Shown: positions 1 to 5,898, counted from the stretch's first letter. The stretch: 9,803 nt of DNA from Bacteroidota bacterium (GCA_003531115.1 DQHT01000037.1:18159-27961); one strand, 5' to 3'. The notes: a model not told the origin generated them from the letters alone. Numbers and translations: made by a program.

Positions 1-1
1 A

Positions 2-52
2 AACGGGGTACGTTTTAAGACCCTTGGCAGGAATGTGGTGGTAGAAAAGTGA
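2..52 (+). CDS. C-terminal tail of an upstream gene (partial, unknown)
   Basis: The reading frame beginning at base 2 stays open for 16 codons and ends in TGA at 50-52, giving a tail that ends in NVVVEK. It stops 12 bases before the next ATG, the spacing expected inside an operon. The other two frames hit stops at 16-18 and 42-44, so the assignment is not forced. Too little is visible to name a family. Confidence 0.35.
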   Translation, partial: NGVRFKTLGRNVVVEK

Positions 53-64
53 GAATTATCTGCG

Positions 65-478
65 ATGAAGAGCATATTCATTGGCTTTGTATTGATTTTA
101 GCAAGTGCTATCAACCCAGTTCAGGAGCTTGTCGATCAAAAGACCGTCATTCAAATGTGCATCGATCTTGAAGAATTGCAGCAGTTTTATCATGCTGACA
201 AAATACCAGGCAGAAAACCACTGATCATTTTCAATAACGAGGTTGTTCCGTCCAATTTGGAGCTGATAAAATTTGGTGAACCTGTTGTATTTATGAAGAA
301 GGAAGATCTCTTTTTCCATCAAAAGGAAGCGTTCCTGAACTTTGGAAAATTTGACATAAGCCGGAAAAAAGCTGAAGTTCATTTTGAATATCAGGTTGAA
401 GGTGTGTTCATCGAAGTTGCCTTTGAGAAAAAAGATACGCGTTGGGTGATCAGGAATAAAAAACTGACAGAAAAATAA
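65..478 (+). CDS. Small exported protein of unknown function (137 aa)
   Basis: I do not recognise this protein. Residues 1-15 look like a signal peptide: lysine at position 2, a hydrophobic stretch IFIGFVLILA, then an ASA cleavage-like site. There is no lipobox cysteine, so a periplasmic or secreted product is likelier than a lipoprotein. The mature part is about 120 residues, rich in K, E and F. It ends in a strand-like pattern (AEVHFEYQVEG, FIEVAFEK, WVIRNKK) that resembles alternating beta strands with a closing tryptophan. No catalytic motif, metal-binding cluster or membrane helix is visible. The ATG lies 12 bases after the preceding stop and has no SD, as is usual in this phylum, so it may be co-transcribed with the upstream gene. 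Overlapping antisense frames look like shadows. Confidence 0.75.
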   Translation: MKSIFIGFVLILASAINPVQELVDQKTVIQMCIDLEELQQFYHADKIPGRKPLIIFNNEVVPSNLELIKFGEPVVFMKKEDLFFHQKEAFLNFGKFDISRKKAEVHFEYQVEGVFIEVAFEKKDTRWVIRNKKLTEK

Positions 479-564
479 ATTTGACGTTATTTGGTTTAAA
501 AGGAGACCCAGAAAGTAAATAAACCTCTTTTAGTTGATAATACACCATCCCCAATCCAAACCCC

Positions 565-1146
565 ATGACCAAATCCCGTTTAGAAGCCTTTAGCGATGGC
601 GTCTTGGCCATCATCATTACCATCATGGTACTGGAATTAAAAGTGCCGCATGAAGTGAGTATACAGGCCTTGTTGGACATCTATCATGTCTTTGTCAGTT
701 ATGTGTTTAGTTTTGTTTTTGTAGGGATTTATTGGGGAAACCATCACCATCTGCTGCATACTGTACATCATGTTACACCCAAAATCATCTGGGCCAATAT
801 GGGACTCCTGTTTTTTCTTTCGCTGATTCCTTTTACCACCGCCTGGATGGGGGAAAATGAGTTTGAAGGACTTACCGTCGCCTTATACTCCCTTAACCTC
901 TTGTTTTGTGCGGTAGCTTTTTACATCTTACAAACCGTCATCATGGCACATCATTCCCATGGAACAGCCCTGATCACCGCTTTGAAAAAACAGGAAAAAA
1001 AGGGGATGCTATCTTTGCTTCTGTACGCTTTGGCCATTGCCGGGGCCTTTTTTTACCCGGTTTTGTCAGGTATCTTTATATTGATTACCGTGGTCATCTG
1101 GATCATTCCGGATAAAAACATTGAACGGGCCTTACGGGAAGACTAA
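565..1146 (+). CDS. TMEM175/DUF1211 family membrane protein, putative potassium channel
   Basis: The N-terminus carries the family signature R-x-x-x-F-S-D-G (R5, F9-G12), followed by a hydrophobic first helix (VLAIIITIMVLEL). This matches bacterial TMEM175 proteins (DUF1211), single-copy homologues of the lysosomal channel that assemble as tetramers and conduct potassium, with the pore lined by the first helix. Further hydrophobic segments lie at about residues 40-58, 72-95, 104-125 and 147-182. A histidine-rich stretch (WGNHHHLL) follows the second, also typical of the family. The length of 193 residues is normal for the bacterial form. The ATG at 565 puts the signature at the usual place near the N-terminus, and no SD precedes it. 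Channel activity is inferred from the family; inner-membrane location is well supported by composition. Confidence 0.9.
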   Translation: MTKSRLEAFSDGVLAIIITIMVLELKVPHEVSIQALLDIYHVFVSYVFSFVFVGIYWGNHHHLLHTVHHVTPKIIWANMGLLFFLSLIPFTTAWMGENEFEGLTVALYSLNLLFCAVAFYILQTVIMAHHSHGTALITALKKQEKKGMLSLLLYALAIAGAFFYPVLSGIFILITVVIWIIPDKNIERALRED

Positions 1147-1149
1147 ATT

Positions 1150-1300
1150 TAGACCATAGACCATAGCGGGATCTGCTAAGCAGAAGAACCTGTAAATAAA
1201 CTTAGAACTCGTTTATTTACCGTGTGAAATAAGAGGCCCAGTTAACGCACTCAATAGCTATGGTCCATGGTCTATGGTCCATGGTCTATGGTCCATGGTC
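1150..1300. repeat. Inverted heptamer-array element 1 (ACCATAG / CTATGGT)
   Basis: The left end has two perfect direct copies of ACCATAG (1153-1166). The right end has six perfect 7-base units (1258-1299), alternating CTATGGT and CCATGGT. The two ends are inverted relative to each other: 17 bases at 1150-1166 match the reverse complement of 1258-1274 with one mismatch. Between them lie a TCTGC-TAA-GCAGA mini-hairpin (1172-1184) and a perfect 10-bp stem (1192-1220). No open frame or transposase is present. It fills the convergent gap between the TMEM175 gene and rplI. Confidence 0.85.
1192..1220. repeat. Perfect 10-bp inverted repeat inside element 1
   Basis: GTAAATAAAC at 1192-1201 is exactly complementary to GTTTATTTAC at 1211-1220, around a 9-base loop. 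The stem is A/T-rich and no T tract follows on either strand, so it is not a canonical intrinsic terminator. Confidence 0.8.
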
Positions 1301-1339
1301 AAAAAAAAACCTGACACACGAAGCGTATCAGGTTTTTTT
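1301..1339. terminator. Bidirectional intrinsic terminator (rplI operon and TMEM175 gene)
   Basis: CCTGA (1310-1314) and TCAGG (1328-1332) form the base of a stem that extends inward with wobble pairs to a short TTC loop. The stem is flanked by A9 (1301-1309) on one side and T7 (1333-1339) on the other, so both strands see a hairpin followed by U residues. It starts 18 bases beyond the rplI stop and can also stop transcripts arriving from the TMEM175 gene. Confidence 0.9.
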
Positions 1340-1356
1340 AATGACTTAGGTCTTAC

Positions 1357-1800
1357 TTATTCAGCAACCACTTCCAGGTTAACTTGTACCGAAATTTCAC
1401 GGTGCAGGTTAATGGTAGCAGTATAGTTTCCTAAAACTTTGATGTCCTGATCGAGAACGATCTTGCGGCGATCAACTTCAAAGCCTTCATTTTTCAAGGC
1501 CTGAGAGATCTGCAGGGAAGTGATGGATCCGAAGATCTTATCATTTGCACCGGCTTTCGCGCCAAGTTTCAGGGTGAAACCATTGAGTTTGCCGGCAATT
1601 TTATCGGCATCCAGTTTTATTTTTTCTTGTTTGAAAGCCGCCTGACGGAGGTTTTCTTCCAATACCTTTACATTACTCGGATTAGCAACTGCCGCCATTC
1701 CTTTCGGGATCAGGTAGTTATTGGCGTATCCGTTTTTTACGGCAACCACATCATCTTTAAATCCGAGTGACTTAACGTCTTGTTTTAAAATAACTTTCAT
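1357..1800 (-). CDS. rplI: 50S ribosomal protein bL9
   Basis: The 147-residue product is bL9, which binds 23S rRNA near the L1 stalk and helps maintain translational fidelity. The N-terminal RNA-binding domain is clear: it starts MKVILKQDVKSLG and contains GYANNYLIPKG at about residues 24-34. A long charged helix (about 45-75) connects to the C-terminal domain, which carries IFGSITS and ends in VNLEVVAE. Length is normal for the family (about 147-150). It is the last gene of the rpsF-rpsR-rplI operon, 12 bases after rpsR, and is followed by a strong terminator. Its start is fixed by an SD sequence, AAGGAGG, 7 bases upstream, unusual strength for this phylum. No alteration of key regions is seen. 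Confidence 0.98.
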   Translation of the reverse strand: MKVILKQDVKSLGFKDDVVAVKNGYANNYLIPKGMAAVANPSNVKVLEENLRQAAFKQEKIKLDADKIAGKLNGFTLKLGAKAGANDKIFGSITSLQISQALKNEGFEVDRRKIVLDQDIKVLGNYTATINLHREISVQVNLEVVAE

Positions 1801-1807
1801 GTCTCGT

Positions 1808-1814
1808 CCTCCTT
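1808..1814 (-). promoter_or_regulatory. Strong Shine-Dalgarno of rplI
   Basis: On the minus strand the sequence is AAGGAGG, 7 bases before the rplI ATG. It shares bases with the TAA stop of rpsR (reading TAAGGAGG), which suggests translational coupling of the two genes. Such a full SD is uncommon in Bacteroidota. Confidence 0.85.
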
Positions 1815-2085
1815 ATTTTAATGAGTCAGCTACGTAGGGAAGAATGGCAATATGACGCCCTCTTTTAACCGCCTGGGCCACTTTACGCTGGTATTTCAAA
1901 GAAGTTCCGGTGATACGACGTGGAAGTAATTTTCCTTGTTCGTTCAGGAATTTCAATAAAAAATCCGGGTCTTTGTAATCGATATACTTGATCCCGTTTT
2001 TCTTGAAACGGCAGTATTTTTTCAGTGTTGAACCCGTTGGGGTGGTGTTAAAAAGGAAATTTCCTCTTTTCGTACGTTTAGTCAT
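1813..2085 (-). CDS. rpsR: 30S ribosomal protein bS18
   Basis: The 90-residue product is bS18, which binds 16S rRNA in the platform as a heterodimer with bS6. Family features are present: a basic N-terminus, the [22 protein letters not shown] region (about residues 25-46), then [25 protein letters not shown], the strongly conserved RNA-binding part. Length is slightly above the usual 75-85 because of the N-terminal tail. The gene overlaps the end of rpsF by 8 bases, and its SD lies inside the last codons of rpsF, so the two are almost certainly translationally coupled. In Flavobacterium ribosomes bS18, bS6 and bS21 form the pocket that hides the anti-SD of 16S rRNA, which makes a strong SD on this gene a plausible feedback element. 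Confidence 0.98.
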   Translation of the reverse strand: MTKRTKRGNFLFNTTPTGSTLKKYCRFKKNGIKYIDYKDPDFLLKFLNEQGKLLPRRITGTSLKYQRKVAQAVKRGRHIAILPYVADSLK

Positions 2086-2488
2086 TAACTTCCTCCTCTA
2101 CAATTGTAACCTTCGTTCCGGCCGGTGTGGCAGCAACTGCAGTTTTGTTAGACCTGAATTCACCGTTTCTTTTACGGGTGTTGTAAATCATGCCATGTTT
2201 GTCAAGAGATACCGTCAAAAAACGCATGATACGCTCGTCGCGTTTTAAAGCCAATTCGAAAGGAGCAACCATGGTTCCGGGTGCTTTGTATTCGAAAATG
2301 TGGTAAAATCCAGTTGATTTTTTCTGGATAGGGTAGGCGAGCTTGGTAAGCCCCCAATTGTCCTCGTGGATGATTTCTCCACCGTGCTCTGTGATCAACT
2401 CTCTGAATTTTTTGGTAGTCTCTTTCAACTGCTCATCAGAAAGTACGGGTGTTAATACGATCACAGATTCATAGTTTTTCATTTCCAT
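2078..2488 (-). CDS. rpsF: 30S ribosomal protein bS6
   Basis: The 136-residue product is bS6, the partner of bS18 in the 30S platform. The N-terminal ferredoxin-like fold is recognisable from [18 protein letters not shown], the central [28 protein letters not shown] and [19 protein letters not shown]-terminal extension of about 35 residues ends in an acidic EEEVND tail whose codons double as the rpsR SD. The ATG at 2488 gives MEMKNYE; the ATG at 2482 (MKNYE) is an equally credible start, since many relatives begin there. Only a weak AAGGA lies upstream, 12 bases from the first ATG. It is the first gene of the operon, and a good promoter sits just upstream (about 2516-2546). No priB gene lies between rpsF and rpsR, unlike in E. 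coli. Confidence 0.97.
   Translation of the reverse strand: MEMKNYESVIVLTPVLSDEQLKETTKKFRELITEHGGEIIHEDNWGLTKLAYPIQKKSTGFYHIFEYKAPGTMVAPFELALKRDERIMRFLTVSLDKHGMIYNTRKRNGEFRSNKTAVAATPAGTKVTIVEEEVND
2091..2098 (-). promoter_or_regulatory. Strong Shine-Dalgarno of rpsR inside rpsF
   Basis: On the minus strand the sequence is GAGGAGGA, with the GGAGG core 6 bases before the rpsR ATG. These bases also encode the acidic VEEEVND tail of bS6, so the tail and the SD are the same nucleotides. Confidence 0.85.
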
Positions 2489-2515
2489 AAATCTAATATT
2501 TCCTTAAAAGGGCTG

Positions 2516-2546
2516 CAAATATAACGAAGAGGATCGAAATAACCAA
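2516..2546 (-). promoter_or_regulatory. Promoter of the rpsF-rpsR-rplI operon (Bacteroidota type)
   Basis: On the minus strand TTG (2544-2546) is followed by 20 bases and then an exact TATATTTG (2516-2523), matching the TTG-N17-23-TAnnTTTG consensus of the phylum's primary sigma factor. Transcription would start near 2510, giving a leader of only about 20 bases before the rpsF ATG. Confidence 0.75.
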
Positions 2547-2563
2547 GTGTACGGGCAAACTCT

Positions 2564-2677
2564 GGGAGCGAGGGAGCGGGCCTGCGGCCAGAGCGAGGGA
2601 GCGAAGGAGCGAAACGGATATCTATTCGCTCCCCCGCTCCCTCCGCTCCTCTGCGCAGCAGACCGCTCCCCGCTCCC
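2564..2677. repeat. Inverted octamer-array element 2 (GGGAGCGA / CGCTCCC)
   Basis: The left arm holds GGGAGCGA and GGGAGCGG (2564-2579), a GGCC-TGC-GGCC hairpin (2579-2589), then three octamers ending in AGCGA (2589-2612). The right arm holds the complementary words: TCGCTCCC, CCGCTCCC and TCCGCTCC from 2626, a TCTGC-GCA-GCAGA hairpin (2650-2662), and two CCGCTCC units (2663-2676). The arms align as inverted repeats over about 45 bases with few differences, around a short centre containing GATATC. It is far more G/C-rich than its surroundings and lies between the divergent rpsF and dnaX promoters. Frames running through it are low-complexity and not credible genes. Confidence 0.85.
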
Positions 2678-2693
2678 GAACTTCTCCACATAC

Positions 2694-2724
2694 TAGTCAA
2701 TTCCATCCTCAAATAATATATTTG
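2694..2724 (+). promoter_or_regulatory. Promoter of dnaX (Bacteroidota type)
   Basis: An exact TATATTTG lies at 2717-2724. The -33 element is weaker: TAG at 2694-2696 (one mismatch to TTG) with a 20-base spacer. Transcription would start near 2731, leaving a leader of about 8 bases, almost leaderless. Confidence 0.6.
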
Positions 2725-2738
2725 AACCCTCAAGAATT

Positions 2739-4481
2739 ATGGAACAATTCATCGTTTCGGCCAGAAAGTACCGTCCCGGCACCTTTGAAAGTGTGGTGGG
2801 ACAAGACCATATCACCCAGACCTTAAAAAATGCCATCCGCAACAACCACCTTGCCCAGGCTTTTTTATTCTGCGGACCGAGAGGGGTAGGAAAGACCACC
2901 TGCGCGCGTATCCTGGCAAAAACGATCAACTGTTCCAACCTGAAAGAAAATATTGAGCCCTGCAACGAATGCGCGTCCTGTGTTTCTTTCAATAAGAACG
3001 GCTCTTTTAATATCTACGAACTCGATGCTGCCTCCAATAACTCGGTAGAGGATATCCGGGCTCTGGTAGATCAGGTGCGTTATGCACCGCAGGGCGCGAA
3101 ATACAAGATCTATATCATCGATGAGGTGCATATGCTGTCGAATGCGGCTTTTAACGCATTTCTTAAAACCCTGGAAGAGCCGCCTTCTTACGCCATTTTT
3201 ATCCTCGCGACTACCGAGCGGCATAAGATCCTTCCCACTATCCTGAGCCGCTGCCAGATCTTCGACTTTAACCGTATCAGCATTGCAGCCATGGTCAATC
3301 ATTTGCAGGGAATTGCTGCAAAGGAGTCGGTTAACACAGAACCGGATGCCTTGCATATCATCGCAGAAAAAGCGGATGGGGCCCTGCGTGATGCCCTGTC
3401 TATTTTTGACCAGATGGTGAGTTACTCGGGCTCTGAACTAACTTATGATTCTGTCATTCAAAACCTCAATATCCTTGACTATGATTACTTTTTCCGCACG
3501 ATAGATATGGTGATGGAGGAGGATACGGCCAATTTGCTTTTGTTGATGGATGAAGTGGTGAAAAAGGGTTTTGATCCCCATTTGTTCCTGGGCGGACTCT
3601 GTGATCATATCCGGAATCTCCTCGTCTGTAAAGACGAAAAAACCCGCAGCCTGCTTGAAGTTGCCGAATCGGCTGCCCTTCGTTATGCCGAACAGAGCAA
3701 CAAGATTTCCACTTCCTTTTTGTTTAACGCCCTGCAAATTGCAAGTAACTACGATGCCTCGTACAAAGCAGCCCGTAACCCGCGTTTGCATGTTGAACTG
3801 GCCCTGCTCAAACTGGCCAACCTCAACCGGGCTATAAAACTGGCATTGAGTCCGGTACCCCCTGCTGCCGAGGAAAAAAAAACTCCACTAAGTAAGGATA
3901 AAGTTGCAGAACCGGTTAAAGAAGCCCCAAAAGCAGAAACAAAGCTTCAAACAGAGGAAGATAAGCCAATTAAAAAAGTTCCGGAAGCACCCAAATCATC
4001 CATACCCAATATCAACCTGAGCTTTACGCCCGGTGTAACCAAACCCGAAGCGAAAAAACCCGATACAAACCCGAATGCCGTAAGCGCTCCGGATACCCAG
4101 GGAACTGCCCGGGTGCCTTTGAGTATGGAAAAAGCCACTTCCATCTGGCTGGAGTTTGCCGATGGAATGGAAAAGCAGAAAAAAATGAGCCTCGCCACCG
4201 GCATGCGACAGGCTGATATATCCCTGGATAACAAGCAGATACGCGTCGTGGTGGCCTCCAAACATGTGGCCGATTATATCGTGGAAGTGAAACCCGAACT
4301 GATCGCCTACCTGAACAGCCGTCTCGAAACCGAAGTGACCGGTGTGCATGTAGAGGTAGGAAAATCAAAAGTAGAATCTGCTGCTCCTTATACCCTGGAA
4401 GAACGACTGAATCATTTGGTACAGGGGAATCCCGCTTTGCCTGATTTTATGAGGAAACTGGGGTTGGAGCTGGATTATTAG
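2739..4481 (+). CDS. dnaX: DNA polymerase III subunit tau/gamma (clamp loader ATPase)
   Basis: The 580-residue product is the motor subunit that loads the beta clamp and holds the replisome together. Visible motifs in order: Walker A GPRGVGKTT (46-54); four zinc-ligand cysteines C65, C75, C78 and C81; Walker B with DEVH (128-131); FNAFLKTLEEPP (138-149); and the SRC arginine-finger motif (170-172). The three clamp-loader domains end near residue 375 at LHVELALLKLANL. A low-complexity K/P/E/A linker (about 375-450) and a tau-specific C-terminal domain (about 455-580) follow. The start MEQFIVSARKYRP matches relatives. Just after domain III lies an A9 run (codons 379-382), with stops close by in both alternative frames, so a short gamma-like form may be made by slippage. 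It converges on the GT9 gene across a repeat array. Confidence 0.97.
   Translation: MEQFIVSARKYRPGTFESVVGQDHITQTLKNAIRNNHLAQAFLFCGPRGVGKTTCARILAKTINCSNLKENIEPCNECASCVSFNKNGSFNIYELDAASNNSVEDIRALVDQVRYAPQGAKYKIYIIDEVHMLSNAAFNAFLKTLEEPPSYAIFILATTERHKILPTILSRCQIFDFNRISIAAMVNHLQGIAAKESVNTEPDALHIIAEKADGALRDALSIFDQMVSYSGSELTYDSVIQNLNILDYDYFFRTIDMVMEEDTANLLLLMDEVVKKGFDPHLFLGGLCDHIRNLLVCKDEKTRSLLEVAESAALRYAEQSNKISTSFLFNALQIASNYDASYKAARNPRLHVELALLKLANLNRAIKLALSPVPPAAEEKKTPLSKDKVAEPVKEAPKAETKLQTEEDKPIKKVPEAPKSSIPNINLSFTPGVTKPEAKKPDTNPNAVSAPDTQGTARVPLSMEKATSIWLEFADGMEKQKKMSLATGMRQADISLDNKQIRVVVASKHVADYIVEVKPELIAYLNSRLETEVTGVHVEVGKSKVESAAPYTLEERLNHLVQGNPALPDFMRKLGLELDY
3874..3882 (+). other. A9 slippery run in dnaX, candidate gamma-producing site
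   Basis: Nine consecutive A residues cover codons 379-382 (E-K-K-T) directly after clamp-loader domain III. Gaining one A, or a -1 shift, reads N-S-T-K and then TAA at 3893-3895. Losing one A, or a +1 shift, reads L-H and then TAA at 3889-3891. Either event yields a protein of about 383-385 residues lacking the tau-specific part. Thermus thermophilus dnaX uses an A9 run in this way by transcriptional slippage; here the function is inferred. No SD-like stimulator or clear downstream hairpin is seen. Confidence 0.55.
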
Positions 4482-4542
4482 ACTCTGTTGCTCGAAGATT
4501 TTGTAAAGTAGGGGACTTGTCGAATTCACCGAATGCGAAGGA

Positions 4543-4649
4543 GGGTTCAGGGTTATGGGTTCAGGGTTCAGGGTATTTTGTCGTAATAGCTTGAAATTTG
4601 GAGCTTGGAATTTCGTTCTCCATAACCCGAAACCCATAACCCATAACCC
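4543..4649. repeat. Inverted heptamer-array element 3 (GGGTTCA / ATAACCC)
   Basis: The left arm has four perfectly phased heptamers, GGGTTCA, GGGTTAT, GGGTTCA and GGGTTCA (4543-4570). The right arm has four in the opposite sense, ATAACCC, GAAACCC, ATAACCC and ATAACCC (4622-4649). The centre also has a 7-base period: TTGAAAT, TTGGAGC, TTGGAAT (4591-4611), containing an inverted GAAATT/AATTTC pair (4593-4598, 4609-4614). It fills the convergent gap between dnaX and the GT9 gene. The words look telomere-like, but nothing else suggests a chromosome end. Confidence 0.85.
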
Positions 4650-4656
4650 CTTTTTT
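4543..4656 (+). terminator. Possible dnaX terminator built from element 3
   Basis: On the plus strand the inverted heptamer arms can pair (GGGTT with AACCC in each unit, fully in GGGTTAT/ATAACCC) and are followed directly by T6 (4651-4656), which reaches the stop codon of the convergent gene. The loop is long and many unit ends mismatch, so efficiency is uncertain. No better terminator is visible after dnaX. Confidence 0.4.
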
Positions 4657-5651
4657 CAATCAAAATCCGGTTCCAGGTCAATACTCAGCGCACACTTAAA
4701 ATGCCCTTTCGGACAAGCCATATATCCATGCAAACCACAAGGGCGGCAGTCAAGTTCGAGGGGAGTTTGAATCACCTGATGGTCGTCGCTTAAAGGACCG
4801 AAGCCAAATTCTTCAACAGTAGAACAGAATATTGCCCGTGTAGGAGCATTCATGGCTGAAGCGATGTGCATAGGACCGCTGTCGTTGGTATAATTGAGCA
4901 TGGCTCCCTTCATCAGGGCGGCAGTTTCCAATAATGCCAGTTCACCGCATAGGCGATGAAAGGTGACCAGATCATTTTTTGTTTCGCTGACAATTTCCTC
5001 CTGCAGTGCCCTGTCGTTTGTCCCGCCGATGATGGCCACCACCATCGGCTCTTTGATCTTGTTTAAAAATTCGACCCATTTTTGTTTCGGCAATTGTTTG
5101 GTAAACCAAACCGAAGCAGGAGCAATGGTAATATAGGGTTCATGCTGGTATTGCCTTACCCGGTCGAAATGCACCTGTTGGGGATAAAGTTTCGGGTGAG
5201 GGTCGCCGGTTGCGCCGTTTTTTCCTTCTTTGTTTTCAGCTTTTACCAGCGCATTATTCCGCAATACCTCATGTTGGGTATAGGTATGGTGGACGCTTTT
5301 TGTAAACAGGAACGACAGAGGATTTTTATTAAATCCGATCCGTTCTTTTGCTCGTGAAAATCCGGTCAAAAACCCTGTTGAGGCAAAACGCTGCAGGTTA
5401 ATAACCTTATCGTAACGCTGCTTCCGGATCCTTTTTAAGAGCTTAAAGAGGTTTTTGTATTTCCCATTCTTTTTATCCCAAATCAACAAGTGACGAATAA
5501 AGGGATGCCCTACAAATAAACTTTCATGCCCTTTCCTAACCAGATAATCGATCTGGGCATTCGGATACTGGGTGTGCAACTCTTCCAGCACAGCCGTTCC
5601 AAGAATGGCATCGCCTAAAAATGCGGTTTGTATAACGAGGAACTGGGACAC
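4656..5651 (-). CDS. Glycosyltransferase family 9, heptosyltransferase-like
   Basis: The 331-residue product has the GT-B layout of family 9 enzymes such as WaaF/WaaC, which transfer heptose (or another sugar) from a nucleotide donor to the lipopolysaccharide core on the cytoplasmic face of the inner membrane. The N-terminal signature FLVIQTAFLGDAILGTAVLEEL (residues 4-25) includes the conserved G-D pair. The C-terminal domain has IIGGTNDR and the donor-site region NDSGPMHIASAMNAP (D257), then LDCRPCGLHGYMACPKGHFKCAL, a cysteine-rich tail common in the Bacteroidota subgroup. The start is GTG at 5651, with an in-frame TAG immediately before it, so no longer form is possible. A heptamer array forms its A/T-rich leader. 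No other LPS gene is adjacent, so acceptor and sugar are unknown. Confidence 0.9.
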   Translation of the reverse strand: MSQFLVIQTAFLGDAILGTAVLEELHTQYPNAQIDYLVRKGHESLFVGHPFIRHLLIWDKKNGKYKNLFKLLKRIRKQRYDKVINLQRFASTGFLTGFSRAKERIGFNKNPLSFLFTKSVHHTYTQHEVLRNNALVKAENKEGKNGATGDPHPKLYPQQVHFDRVRQYQHEPYITIAPASVWFTKQLPKQKWVEFLNKIKEPMVVAIIGGTNDRALQEEIVSETKNDLVTFHRLCGELALLETAALMKGAMLNYTNDSGPMHIASAMNAPTRAIFCSTVEEFGFGPLSDDHQVIQTPLELDCRPCGLHGYMACPKGHFKCALSIDLEPDFD

Positions 5652-5659
5652 CTATTTTT

Positions 5660-5687
5660 GATTTATGATTTGTGATTTATGATTTAC
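5660..5687. repeat. Heptamer array 4 (GATTTAT)
   Basis: Four phased 7-base units read GATTTAT, GATTTGT, GATTTAT and GATTTAC. On the minus strand this is an A-rich tract ending 8 bases before the GTG start of the GT9 gene, so it probably forms part of that gene's leader or promoter. No inverted partner was found in the gap. Confidence 0.85.
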
Positions 5688-5691
5688 TGTG

Positions 5692-5749
5692 TCCGCCGAA
5701 GCTCGTGCGTTCCTTCCGGGTTAATAGAAGTTCCATGAGCGCAGGCGGA
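5692..5749. repeat. Imperfect inverted repeat in the dapD-GT9 gap
   Basis: TCCGCC (5692-5697) pairs with GGCGGA (5744-5749) and, after a symmetric 3-base interruption on each side, GCTC (5701-5704) pairs with GAGC (5737-5740). The loop is 32 bases. No T tract follows on either strand, so it does not look like an intrinsic terminator. I see no open frame here. Confidence 0.55.
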
Positions 5750-5760
5750 TGATTTGAAGT

Positions 5761-5772
5761 CAGCTCGAGCTG
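5761..5772. other. Perfect 12-bp palindrome
   Basis: CAGCTCGAGCTG is its own reverse complement. It could be a dimeric regulator site, but no promoter match lies nearby and no regulator gene is in the window; chance is also possible. Confidence 0.4.
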
Positions 5773-5847
5773 CCGGGTATACCCTTTAGCTTTTCCCAAA
5801 ACTCCAACGGCGAGTCGAGAGCTATATGGATTGAAGTTTCTGCTCCG

Positions 5848-5881
5848 TCTGTCGCACTTCCTCCTCGCTCAGTGTGACAGA
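5848..5881. repeat. REP-like inverted repeat downstream of dapD
   Basis: TCTGTCGCACT (5848-5858) pairs with AGTGTGACAGA (5871-5881) over 11 positions, ten Watson-Crick and one G-T, around a 12-base loop. The CTCAGTGTGACA core resembles a short intergenic palindrome I have seen in many Bacteroidota genomes, a recollection rather than a search result. It could help end dapD transcripts or protect their 3' ends, but has no adjacent T run. Confidence 0.6.
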
Positions 5882-5898
5882 CCATTTCACCCCGTTAT

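Noticed and set aside
1150..1300. CRISPR-like array
   Set aside because: Units are 7 bases with no spacers and no cas genes are in the window.
2479..2733. Minus-strand frames running through the rpsF-dnaX gap
   Set aside because: Their peptides (arginine/glycine/serine-rich) are translations of the GGGAGCG octamer arrays and overlap both promoters; no family resemblance.
2865..3356. Long antisense frames within dnaX and within the GNAT-nitrilase and peptidase genes
   Set aside because: They are shadows of well-supported genes on the other strand, with no recognisable motifs or start context.
4543..4649. Telomere-type repeats or replicon end from GGGTTA-like words
   Set aside because: The units occur in inverted pairs inside a normal convergent gene gap, flanked by housekeeping genes.
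4555..4770. Plus-strand frame starting in element 3
   Set aside because: Begins in the GGGTTCA array and continues antisense to the conserved C-terminus of the GT9 gene.
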